Below are positions 50,407-58,606 of a stretch of 64,000 nucleotides of DNA, one piece after another. The stretch comes from an uncultured Acidobacteriaceae bacterium. Lineage in GTDB: Bacteria > Acidobacteriota > Terriglobia > Terriglobales > Acidobacteriaceae. A program made the position numbers and the translations under genes. Under the pieces are notes generated by a model, which worked only from the letters and a program-made list of their open reading frames with translations, did no database searches and was not told the DNA's origin. The stretch lies in contig CALFMO010000016.1 of the NCBI GenBank assembly GCA_937879855.1, positions 1 through 64,000 on the forward strand. Direction: 5' to 3'. Within the stretch, counting starts at the first letter, position 1. Each line of letters opens with the position of its first letter.

Positions 50407-52053
50407 ATGTTTCTTTCACGGTTTATACGAGGGCTGTGTTTGCTAATCGAAATGGGATGTCTCGTTGACTGTTCTTGTCAGATGTTCGCCCAGGCCGCCT
50501 CTCCGGATACTCCCACTGCTTCGGAGAGTCCGACAGCCATCGATCAGACTTGGCAGAAGGCCGGCTCAAAATATAATGTCGCGCGCTTCGCCCTTCTGGA
50601 GAGTGTGGATCGCACGAACGCTGAGGGGCCGTTCCGGCCCGACTGGGAGTCGCTCCAGAATTACAAAGTTCCCGAGTGGTACATGGATGCAAAGTTCGGA
50701 ATCTTCATCCACTGGGGTGTCTATTCCGTTCCCGCCTTTGGCAACGAGTGGTACCCGCGCAATATGTATATCCAAGGGTCGGACGAATACAAACACCACA
50801 CCACGACCTATGGAGGGCTGGAAAAGTTCGGCTACAAAGATTTCGTTCCCATGTTCAAAGCGGAAAAGTTCGACCCCGTAGCGTGGGCTCGGCTCTTTAA
50901 GGACGCAGGCGCGAAGTATGTAATTCCAGTGTTCGAGCATCACGACGGTTTCGCCATGTACGACTGCGGAGTCTCCGACTGGACCGCATTGAAAATGGGT
51001 CCGCATCGCGATTTGTGGGGTGATTTAGCGAAAGCCGTCCGGGCCGAGGGATTGCATCTGGGCGCGTCGTCGCATCGTGTCGAACATAATTTTTTTCTGG
51101 GGGTCGGCCGCGACATCGTCTCGGACGTTAACGATCCAAAATACGCCGATTTTTATGGGCCGGCGCACACCTGGCTCGAAAACACCAAGAGCACGCCGCT
51201 CTCCAACGATTTCACCTACGTCTCCAAGGCCTGGACCGACGACTGGCTCGCTCGCTCGGCTGAAATTGTCGAGAAGTACCACCCGGACATCATGTACTTC
51301 GATTGGTGGATCGGCCAGCCCTCAGTTCGCGGGAACCTGACTCGTTTTGCCGCGTTCTATTACAACCAGTCACTGAAGCGCGGCGGCCCCGTGGGCGTGA
51401 TCAACTACAAGGATTACGCCATGCAAGAGCACTCAGCCGTGCTCGACATTGAGCGCGGCCAGCTCTCCAAAATTCGCGCGCTTTATTGGCAAACCGATAC
51501 TTCCATCAGCAATAAATCCTGGGGTTACATTCAGAATGACACATTCAAGTCGCCGCAGTTTGTAATCCACCAACTGGTCGATATCGTCAGCAAGAATGGC
51601 AATCTTCTATTGAACATCGGTCCGCGTTCCGATGGCACCATACCCGAAGAGGTCCAGCAGGTGTTACGCGAGGTCGGCGCGTGGCTCAAGATCAATGGTG
51701 ACGCGATTTACGGCACGCGCCCTTGGAAGATATACGGTGAGGGACCCACTAAAGTGACCGAAGGTTCTTTTCACGATATCGATACGCAGCCCTACACGGC
51801 GGAAGATTTTCGATTCACAAAAAAGGGCGACGAGCTCTACGCGATCGAATTGGGATGGCCCTCGAATGGTGAGGCGGTGATCCATTCGCTGGGTCGGACT
51901 GTTTTAGGAGATCATGCCAGGATCGAGTCAGTCGTTTTGCTCGGTTCTAACTCGAAGCTTGCGTTCGAAGAGCGCGAGGAGGGATTGCACATCCGACTGC
52001 CAGAGCAAAACTCAAGGCGGTACGCGTATTCGTTCCGCATCATTGTCAACTGA
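50407..52053 (+). CDS. GH29 alpha-L-fucosidase
   Basis: A 548-residue exported enzyme. Signal region about residues 1-30, then a GH29 (beta/alpha)8 domain: FGIFIHWGVYSVPAFGNEWYPRNMY, VFEHHDGFAMYDCGVSDW, and the nucleophile Asp299 in DIMYFDWW, followed by NLLLNIGPRSDGTIP and a C-terminal beta-sandwich. The GH29 histidine and tryptophan positions are present. GAGGAGA lies before the ATG. It lacks the usual FYYSLYEWF (replaced by HLGASSHRVEH), which may bear on substrate choice. Fucosylated plant or host glycans are the likely source. Confidence 0.92.
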   Translation: MFLSRFIRGLCLLIEMGCLVDCSCQMFAQAASPDTPTASESPTAIDQTWQKAGSKYNVARFALLESVDRTNAEGPFRPDWESLQNYKVPEWYMDAKFGIFIHWGVYSVPAFGNEWYPRNMYIQGSDEYKHHTTTYGGLEKFGYKDFVPMFKAEKFDPVAWARLFKDAGAKYVIPVFEHHDGFAMYDCGVSDWTALKMGPHRDLWGDLAKAVRAEGLHLGASSHRVEHNFFLGVGRDIVSDVNDPKYADFYGPAHTWLENTKSTPLSNDFTYVSKAWTDDWLARSAEIVEKYHPDIMYFDWWIGQPSVRGNLTRFAAFYYNQSLKRGGPVGVINYKDYAMQEHSAVLDIERGQLSKIRALYWQTDTSISNKSWGYIQNDTFKSPQFVIHQLVDIVSKNGNLLLNIGPRSDGTIPEEVQQVLREVGAWLKINGDAIYGTRPWKIYGEGPTKVTEGSFHDIDTQPYTAEDFRFTKKGDELYAIELGWPSNGEAVIHSLGRTVLGDHARIESVVLLGSNSKLAFEEREEGLHIRLPEQNSRRYAYSFRIIVN

Positions 52054-52081
52054 AGTCGTCGAAACTGATTTGAATTGCTGC

Positions 52082-52115
52082 TGCGCACGCGAGTAAGATT
52101 CGACTCCCGTGCGCA
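52082..52115 (+). promoter_or_regulatory. Hairpin between the fucosidase and GH97 genes
   Basis: TGCGCACG (52082-52089) and CGTGCGCA (52108-52115) are exact inverses, enclosing a second stem GAGT/ACTC. No U-tract follows, so it is not a standard terminator. It lies 30 bp before the GH97 start and could be an mRNA processing or regulatory hairpin. Confidence 0.5.
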
Positions 52116-52144
52116 AGGATTAATTGGCCCAGAAAGGTGACTTG

Positions 52145-54103
52145 ATGAAGACTCTCCCTTCCATACTGCAACTCCTCTTGTTCGTCAGCGTCGTCATTGC
52201 GAACGCAACCGCACAATCCAGCTACGACTTGCAGTCTCCCGACGGGCGGATCGAAGTCCGGATCCGCACCGCAGGGCAAATCCGCTATGACGTTGTCCTG
52301 AAGGGCCGTGCAGTGCTCGAGAATTGCGCGCTTTCACTTGACGTCGAACATAAAAAACTTGGCCTACAGCCGAAAGTGATAGATGCCAAGCCACGTTCTT
52401 CCGATCAGGTCATCGAGCCCGTGGTGCGCCAGAAGTTTGCGAAAATTCACGACTACTACAACGAAATGAAGATCAGCATGGAAGGCGGATATGCTGTCGT
52501 GTTCCGCGCCTACAATGAAGGCGCAGCGTACCGCTTCGAAACGTCTCTTCCGCAGGGGCAAGTGAAGGTGTATGGCGAAGAAGCGGCCTTTAATTTTTCA
52601 GCGAACGACCTTGTCTATTATCCACAGGAAGATAGTTTCTTCTCGCACAATGAACGGAAATATGTTCCTCAGCACTTACGTGAAATTGCACCGGAGTTTA
52701 TCGCGACGCTTCCCGCAGTTGTGGACGTCGGAGAAGGCGCGAAGATTGCAATCGCAGAATCAGACGTCGAATCTTATCCGGGCCTATGGCTGCATGGCAC
52801 TCGCGGGGACGGCCTAGCCGCAACTTTTCCCCCATACCCGCTGAAGGAAAGCTTGATCAGGGATCGCGACTACAGAGTAGTTGAGAGCGCCGACTACATT
52901 GCCATGACTGCCGGAACTCGCACGTTCCCCTGGCGCGTGATTGGCGTTGCCGACCGCGACGCCGACCTGTTAACCAACCAGATCGTTTACCTTCTGGAAA
53001 AACCTTCGCAGGTGCAGGACACATCTTGGATCAAACCCGGGAAAGTGGCCTGGGACTGGTGGAACGCCAACAATGTTTACGGCGTAGATTTCAAAGCTGG
53101 AATCAACACCGAGACCTACAAGTACTACATCGACTTTGCCGCGAAATACGGCATCCCTTACATCATTCTCGATGAAGGCTGGTACAAGCTGGGCAACGTG
53201 CTGCAGGTCGTTCCTGAAATCAACATGGACGAACTGACTGCTTATGCAAAGCAGAAGAACGTCGGCATCATTTTGTGGGTGGTGTGGAAGACTCTGGATG
53301 ACCAACTCATTCCTGCTCTTGATCAGTTCGAAAAATGGGGTGTGAAAGGAATCAAGGTTGATTTTATGCAGCGCAGCGATCAGATCCTGATCGACTATTA
53401 CCACAAAGTCAGCCGTGAGTGCGCTAAACGCAAGATGCTGGTTGATTTTCATGGCGACCAGAAGCCCGCAACTATGACCCGGACCTGGCCCAATCTGATC
53501 AGCACCGAAGGCGTGCGCGGAATGGAGTGGAGCAAATGGAGCGCGGATTCTGAACCGAAGCACAATGTGACGCTTCCGTTTACGCGAATGTTTCTCGGCC
53601 CCATGGACTACACGCCGGGAGCGATGCGAAACGCGACCAAGACGACCTTTGCCGCGATTCACGATCAGCCGATGGCGTTGGGAACGCGCTGCCAGCAGTT
53701 GGCTATGTACGTGGTCTTCGAAAGCCCGCTGCAAATGCTTTCCGACAGTCCGTCAAACTATATGCGCGAGCCGGAGATTATGGATTTTCTCGCTCCCGTC
53801 CCAACGGAGTGGGATGAAACGAAAGTGCTTGATGGTCGCATCGCGGACTACGTGGTGGTCGCTAGAAGAAATGGCAAGGACTGGTACGTGGGAGCGATGA
53901 CAGACTGGACGCCGCGTGATCTGGAAATCGATCTGTCATTCTTGCCCGAGGGAAACTTCACCATGGAAGCGTATCAGGACGGGGTGAATGCCGACCGCAA
54001 CGCCAGCGACTACAGGAAGGTAACTACCCATGTGAATCGAACGACCAAGATCAAGCTTCCCCTCGCGAGCGGTGGCGGGTGGGCTGCAAGAATTCATCAG
54101 TAG
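52145..54103 (+). CDS. GH97 family glycoside hydrolase
   Basis: A 652-residue exported enzyme. Signal peptide MKTLPSILQLLLFVSVVIANATAQ, an N-terminal beta domain (about 25-285), then a (beta/alpha)8 core beginning WIKPGKVAWDWWNANNVYGVDFKAG, with the GYxILDEGWYK strand and GIKVDFMQRSDQ (Asp406). The VDFMxRxDQ form with Asp is that of the retaining alpha-galactosidase-like members, while the inverting ones have another residue there (knowledge). ATG 52145 has AAAGGTGA before it. Follows the fucosidase in the same direction (91 bp apart). The stop abuts the SDR stop with no gap. Confidence 0.88.
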   Translation: MKTLPSILQLLLFVSVVIANATAQSSYDLQSPDGRIEVRIRTAGQIRYDVVLKGRAVLENCALSLDVEHKKLGLQPKVIDAKPRSSDQVIEPVVRQKFAKIHDYYNEMKISMEGGYAVVFRAYNEGAAYRFETSLPQGQVKVYGEEAAFNFSANDLVYYPQEDSFFSHNERKYVPQHLREIAPEFIATLPAVVDVGEGAKIAIAESDVESYPGLWLHGTRGDGLAATFPPYPLKESLIRDRDYRVVESADYIAMTAGTRTFPWRVIGVADRDADLLTNQIVYLLEKPSQVQDTSWIKPGKVAWDWWNANNVYGVDFKAGINTETYKYYIDFAAKYGIPYIILDEGWYKLGNVLQVVPEINMDELTAYAKQKNVGIILWVVWKTLDDQLIPALDQFEKWGVKGIKVDFMQRSDQILIDYYHKVSRECAKRKMLVDFHGDQKPATMTRTWPNLISTEGVRGMEWSKWSADSEPKHNVTLPFTRMFLGPMDYTPGAMRNATKTTFAAIHDQPMALGTRCQQLAMYVVFESPLQMLSDSPSNYMREPEIMDFLAPVPTEWDETKVLDGRIADYVVVARRNGKDWYVGAMTDWTPRDLEIDLSFLPEGNFTMEAYQDGVNADRNASDYRKVTTHVNRTTKIKLPLASGGGWAARIHQ

Positions 54104-54910
54104 TCAGCGAGTTTTCGGCAGAGCACGCACTGCCCCGGTGGAAATTCCCCCATCGACCAGCAGAGTTTGTCCTGTGACGTAGCGGCTCGACTCCGCCGCG
54201 AGGAATACGACGGCTGCGTCCAGATCGTTAGGTGCGCCCGGGCGTTTGAGCGGAATGCGGTCGCTGAGATATTCGACCCATTCCTTGTCTTCGTAGAGAA
54301 TCTTATTTTGCTCCGTCCGAAACCAGCCGGGGGCAAGGCAATTGACCGTAATTCCGTGAGGACCCCAGTCGTCCGCCAAGCTCATCGTGAGTTGTCGAAT
54401 GCCGCCGCGACTGGCGCCATAGGGCGCGAGTCCAGCGTAACCAGCAACACTGGTTACCGAGCCGATATTGATAATGCGTCCGTAACGGCATGGAATCATG
54501 CGGCGCGCGACGGCCTGCGCGACAAAAAAACTACCACGCAGGTTTGTGTCGAGGATCAGGTTCCAGTCATCCCAGGTCACGTCGATTGCAGGTTTGCGAA
54601 CGTTGCATCCGGCGTTATTGACGAGGATATCGAGACGGCCGAACGCATCTTCTGCGGATGACACCATTCGCTCAATGCTCTTTTGATCACGTACGTCGAG
54701 TTCAAAAGATAGCGCCCGTCGTCCCAGCGCCTTGATCTCCGACTCAAATGCCGCGAGGGGAGCCGCATTGCGGCTGGTAAGCACGAGGTCTGCGCCAGCT
54801 CTCGCAAGCGCTCGTGCAAACTGCTGGCCTAATCCGCGGCTGGTTCCAGTTACGATCGCCAGGCGCCCGCTTAGATCGAACAATGCTGGATTGGTCGGCG
54901 CTTCGCTCAA
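54104..54910 (-). CDS. Short-chain dehydrogenase with Tyr-x3-Arg active site
   Basis: A 268-residue classical SDR: nucleotide-binding TGTSRGLGQ, NNAGCN, catalytic Ser151 and Tyr164. The residue four after Tyr is Arg168 (YGASRGG) instead of the usual Lys. The RIINIGS and APYGAS blocks place it with sugar-acid 5-dehydrogenases (gluconate type). Start TTG 54910, AGGAAG upstream, in a TTGA overlap with the stop of the alcohol dehydrogenase. Probably oxidises a sugar or sugar acid; the Arg may alter activity. Confidence 0.87.
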   Translation of the reverse strand: MSEAPTNPALFDLSGRLAIVTGTSRGLGQQFARALARAGADLVLTSRNAAPLAAFESEIKALGRRALSFELDVRDQKSIERMVSSAEDAFGRLDILVNNAGCNVRKPAIDVTWDDWNLILDTNLRGSFFVAQAVARRMIPCRYGRIINIGSVTSVAGYAGLAPYGASRGGIRQLTMSLADDWGPHGITVNCLAPGWFRTEQNKILYEDKEWVEYLSDRIPLKRPGAPNDLDAAVVFLAAESSRYVTGQTLLVDGGISTGAVRALPKTR

Positions 54911-55947
54911 GAATCACTTCCTGGCGTAAGCACAACTTTCATCAGGTTAGGCTCGCGCGCGTATAACCGTTCAAACCATTGCGGGCCGTCGGCGAGAGGC
55001 GCAACGGCGGTTATGAGGGGTTTGACGCGAATCGCTCCGCTCGATAAGAGTTCAATTGCCTTCGGATATTCCCCGGCAGACGCGCACGATCCCTGCAACC
55101 GAATCTGTCGCGTTACTACTTTCTGCAGGGGCAGCGTAACCTCCGGCGAAATATTTCCCACCAGGACGACACTGCCGCCTTTCCGGACGCTGTCGATCGC
55201 GGCATTTACAGTTTCAGTTTTGCCAACGGCTTCGACCGCAAGGTCGACGCCGGTTCCATTCGTGAGCTCAGAAATACTCTGAGCGAGATTCGGCCCAGCA
55301 GCCAATGTGGATGTGGCTCCGAGTTCATCGCTCAGTCTAAGACGCGTCGGATCCACATCTGCGACAAAGACGCACGAGCAACCTGCGACGCGCAAAGCCT
55401 GTTGCAGCAGGAGTCCAATTGTGCCAGCGCCAACGACCAGAGCATTACTGCCTGCGGCAACGGGAACCAGCGAGACGGCGTGAAGCGCCACGGACACCGC
55501 TTCCAGCAGCGCGGCTTCGGCGAAAGAAAGATTCGCTGGCAGACGATAGACGATGCGTGCGGGAACAACGACAAACTCTGCAAACGCTCCCGCGCGACGG
55601 TAATCACCGCACGACACGCCCAGAACCTGCCGACGATCGCAAAGATTAACGTTTCCTTGAATGCAAGGCGGGCATTCGCCGCAGTAGATCGTCGAATCAA
55701 ACGTGACGCGATCGCCGTGCGCCCAGCTACTCACGTCTTCACCGACGGCTGCGATGGTCCCCGCGGCCTCGTGGCCCATCACAATAGGCGGAATGCGGCG
55801 TCCTGAGGCGCCATCATAACCGTGCACGTCACTGCCGCAGATGCCGCATGCCGCAACACGAATCAGCACTTCGCCGCGTCCCGGCCGTGGTGCGGCGAGA
55901 TCTGTGAGTTCCAGTTGACGGTATTGCGACAGCAATAGAGCTTTCAT
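54907..55947 (-). CDS. Zinc alcohol (sugar/polyol) dehydrogenase
   Basis: A 346-residue medium-chain dehydrogenase. Catalytic zinc site CGICGSDVHGYDG and GHEAAG, structural zinc CGECPPCIQGNVNLC (four Cys), Rossmann motif VVGAGTIGLLL, and a DVDPTRL NAD-binding Asp. The pattern resembles sorbitol/galactitol/L-threonine dehydrogenases. It is upstream of the SDR with a 4-bp overlap, so the two oxidise successive intermediates. No sugar transporter or kinase is adjacent; L-fucose oxidation is one possibility with the fucosidase near by. Confidence 0.88.
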   Translation of the reverse strand: MKALLLSQYRQLELTDLAAPRPGRGEVLIRVAACGICGSDVHGYDGASGRRIPPIVMGHEAAGTIAAVGEDVSSWAHGDRVTFDSTIYCGECPPCIQGNVNLCDRRQVLGVSCGDYRRAGAFAEFVVVPARIVYRLPANLSFAEAALLEAVSVALHAVSLVPVAAGSNALVVGAGTIGLLLQQALRVAGCSCVFVADVDPTRLRLSDELGATSTLAAGPNLAQSISELTNGTGVDLAVEAVGKTETVNAAIDSVRKGGSVVLVGNISPEVTLPLQKVVTRQIRLQGSCASAGEYPKAIELLSSGAIRVKPLITAVAPLADGPQWFERLYAREPNLMKVVLTPGSDS

Positions 55948-56039
55948 GTTGTCGATCTCGAAACGTACCTCGCGGGCTCAATACTTCCAGTCTTTCCCCT
56001 GTGATGATCTGGTCGATGGGGAGTTTTGTCAAACGAGGG

Positions 56040-58583
56040 TCACAGGCTTCGATCTGCAATCATCAATGCCAACTGAAGCAGTTGTTGACGGGCAGCCATT
56101 GGGATCGGATCTCGGGCCGCGGAAGGATTTGCCGGCGCCTTGGACAGCGTTTCTTCGATGCGATTGACATCCAAACCACCGGCATTGCTTCCCTTGAAAC
56201 GATTGAGAACTTCGCGGGCTTTCTCAATCTGTCCGGTCTGATAATAAAAAACGCCCAGTGTGGAATAACTGCCGGCCCATTCCGGCAGCAAATCCACGGC
56301 GCGCTCCAGGCGTTCGGCGGCCTGATTCGTGTCTCCGCGCAGCACTGAGATGAGCCCAAGGCCCCACACGAGTTTGCCCGAGCCGGGAATTCTTGCAAGA
56401 CCTTTCTTCAATGTCTGTTCGGCGCCGTTGAGATCATTTTCGCGAAGCTGCACCAGTGTCAGCGACAAATAATATTGGTCGTTGTCCGGATTTCGGCGGA
56501 TCGCATCGCGAAAAATTTCCTTCGCCCTGGAGGCTTCGCCCACGTGAGCTTCGATATCTCCCAGCAATGAAAGGAAAGCATCATCCTGTTGGCCCGCAGG
56601 CGATACTTTTTGCGCGGCATCGAATGCCTCCGCGTAGGAACCCTTGCGGAAATATGCGTCGGCTAAATCGAATTTCACATCATCGGAATCCGGATTGGAC
56701 TGCAACGCGGCCTGAAAGTGCGTAATGGCATCAGCATACAAATGGTAACGCGCCAGCAATACGCCAACACCGGTCTGCGTCCGATAGTCGTCTGCGCTCA
56801 CTTGATCGAGTTGTGCGATTGTGTCCTGAGCCTGACTGATTTGTCCGAGCTTCAAGTAAGTTTCGGCCAGCACGTAAAGATCCTGGGGCTGTCCCGGATG
56901 CTTCTTGACCTCCTCGGTGAGTTCCGCCAAATCCAGTTGAGTGCGTGCTTGCGCAGAAAGTTGCGAGCGGCTGTCCAGGTAGTCGAACAGATGTTGGTAG
57001 GGATAAGGCCCAGTGGCCGCATTTTTCGAAAGTGTCTGGAATACATGCAAATCTCTCTGCGCCGCGGCAGTCTGATGCAGATTTCGCTCCGCCATCGCCA
57101 GTTTGTAGTAACCGTCGGCAGGATCGCGGCTTACTTTTACGAATTTCCGTAGCAGGTCAACAGCTTCTGCAAATTTCTTATCTTTAACCCGTAGATTTGC
57201 CAACTCCATCAGCGCTTCGGGAAAATCTGGGTTAGTCTGCAGCACCTGCTGGAATGATTTTTCTGCTTGCGCGTAGTTTCCCTGGCGCTCGTCGATGTAG
57301 CCGATATTGAAGAGGCACGAAGTATTCTGCGGATCCTTTTTCAGTCCTTCTTCGAAATACTTCCGAGCCTCGTCGAAGCGGCCCAGGTGCCGGTAAGAAA
57401 GCCCCATAAAAGCGTAAGACCGCGCCGACGGGTCTATCTCAATAAGCTTTTGAAACTCCTCGATTGCTTTCTCTGTTTTCCCCGCCATGAAATAACTTTC
57501 ACCCAGCGCGGCACGCAGATCGGCCCGTTCTGGCTCAATCTTCAGACCCGACTCGAGCAGCGGAATCGCATCTTCAAAATAATTCTGGGTCATGCTGACG
57601 CGGGCCATCAAAAAGATCACGTCGGTATTTTCCGGCGCCAGTTTATGGGCGCGCATCAGTAGATCGAGTGCGTCGGATGGCCTCGCCTGCTCCGAATACA
57701 CCTGGGCAAGCAGATACAGCGTCTCAGCCGAATCGGGCTTTAACTTTTGCGCCCGGTTGAGAGCAACTTCCGCTTTTGCATCCTCGTGTGCTCGAAGATA
57801 GGCCTGCCCGAGGTTATAGAGAATTTCGAAAGTCTCGGGTTTTAGGGCGTTTGCCTGTTCCAATTCGAGTTGCGCGGATTTGTACTGCTTCGCAGCGGCA
57901 AGGAGCAAGCCAAGCGTGAAGTGCAGTTGCACATCCTGTTTATGCGCGGCGGAGAGTTCGTGGGCTGCCGTGAGCGCCTGAGTGCTCTTTCCAGCCTGGA
58001 AGTAAGCGCGCACTAAATTGAATCGAGTTTCGATGGTCTGAGGATGCACCTGCTGAAAGTGTTGAATCGCCGCGAGGGGCACCCCCTTCGCAAGCAGCAC
58101 CAGGCCGAGATTGTAATTTGCATCGCCGTTCGCTGGAGCCGCGCTCAAGACTGCGGTGAACTCCTTTTCCGCGAGGTCGAACTTTTGTTGCGCGACATAA
58201 AGATTGCCGAGGTTGTTGTGAGTTTTTGTCGAGTTGGGAGCTAATTTGAGGGCATGTTGGAAGGCCTCGAGGGCGTGCGCGTAATCTTTCTCATCGGTAT
58301 AGACAATTCCAAGAAGGTTGTAAGCTTCCACGTTAGCGGGATTCTGCGCGAGTTGTTCGCCAATAATGGTTCTCGCCTGTTCGAAAAGGCCCTGCTGAAT
58401 GAGTTTCTCAGCCTGCGGAAGCGACGAACCCGCACTGCCTTGGCTGGTGGCGTTGGCTTGAGGGAAAAACCGTTGAGACGCGGAGCTTGAGATCGAAATC
58501 GCTACGACAAGCAAGGCGAGGATTCCTGGCAATCCCCGTCTGCGATGTTTTTCTTGGACTTGACTCGATGCGCACCCCAACAT
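56040..58583 (-). CDS. Large exported TPR protein
   Basis: An 847-residue protein with a signal-anchor region (GLPGILALLVVAISISSSAS, about 18-38) and some twenty tetratricopeptide repeats (examples: AEKLIQQGLFEQARTIIGEQ, LGIVYTDEKDYAHALEAFQH, LYRAG/LGYIDERQGNYAQAEKSFQQV). The second of two genes with the UnbV protein upstream. An open frame start at TTG 58610 overlaps that stop by 4 bp, but ATG 58583 has GGAGAG before it and is preferred. Likely a scaffold for an outer-membrane or exported glycan system; no enzymatic domain seen. Confidence 0.82.
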   Translation of the reverse strand: MLGCASSQVQEKHRRRGLPGILALLVVAISISSSASQRFFPQANATSQGSAGSSLPQAEKLIQQGLFEQARTIIGEQLAQNPANVEAYNLLGIVYTDEKDYAHALEAFQHALKLAPNSTKTHNNLGNLYVAQQKFDLAEKEFTAVLSAAPANGDANYNLGLVLLAKGVPLAAIQHFQQVHPQTIETRFNLVRAYFQAGKSTQALTAAHELSAAHKQDVQLHFTLGLLLAAAKQYKSAQLELEQANALKPETFEILYNLGQAYLRAHEDAKAEVALNRAQKLKPDSAETLYLLAQVYSEQARPSDALDLLMRAHKLAPENTDVIFLMARVSMTQNYFEDAIPLLESGLKIEPERADLRAALGESYFMAGKTEKAIEEFQKLIEIDPSARSYAFMGLSYRHLGRFDEARKYFEEGLKKDPQNTSCLFNIGYIDERQGNYAQAEKSFQQVLQTNPDFPEALMELANLRVKDKKFAEAVDLLRKFVKVSRDPADGYYKLAMAERNLHQTAAAQRDLHVFQTLSKNAATGPYPYQHLFDYLDSRSQLSAQARTQLDLAELTEEVKKHPGQPQDLYVLAETYLKLGQISQAQDTIAQLDQVSADDYRTQTGVGVLLARYHLYADAITHFQAALQSNPDSDDVKFDLADAYFRKGSYAEAFDAAQKVSPAGQQDDAFLSLLGDIEAHVGEASRAKEIFRDAIRRNPDNDQYYLSLTLVQLRENDLNGAEQTLKKGLARIPGSGKLVWGLGLISVLRGDTNQAAERLERAVDLLPEWAGSYSTLGVFYYQTGQIEKAREVLNRFKGSNAGGLDVNRIEETLSKAPANPSAARDPIPMAARQQLLQLALMIADRSL

Positions 58584-58606
58584 CCGCACAGGACTCTCCG
58601 AAGGCC

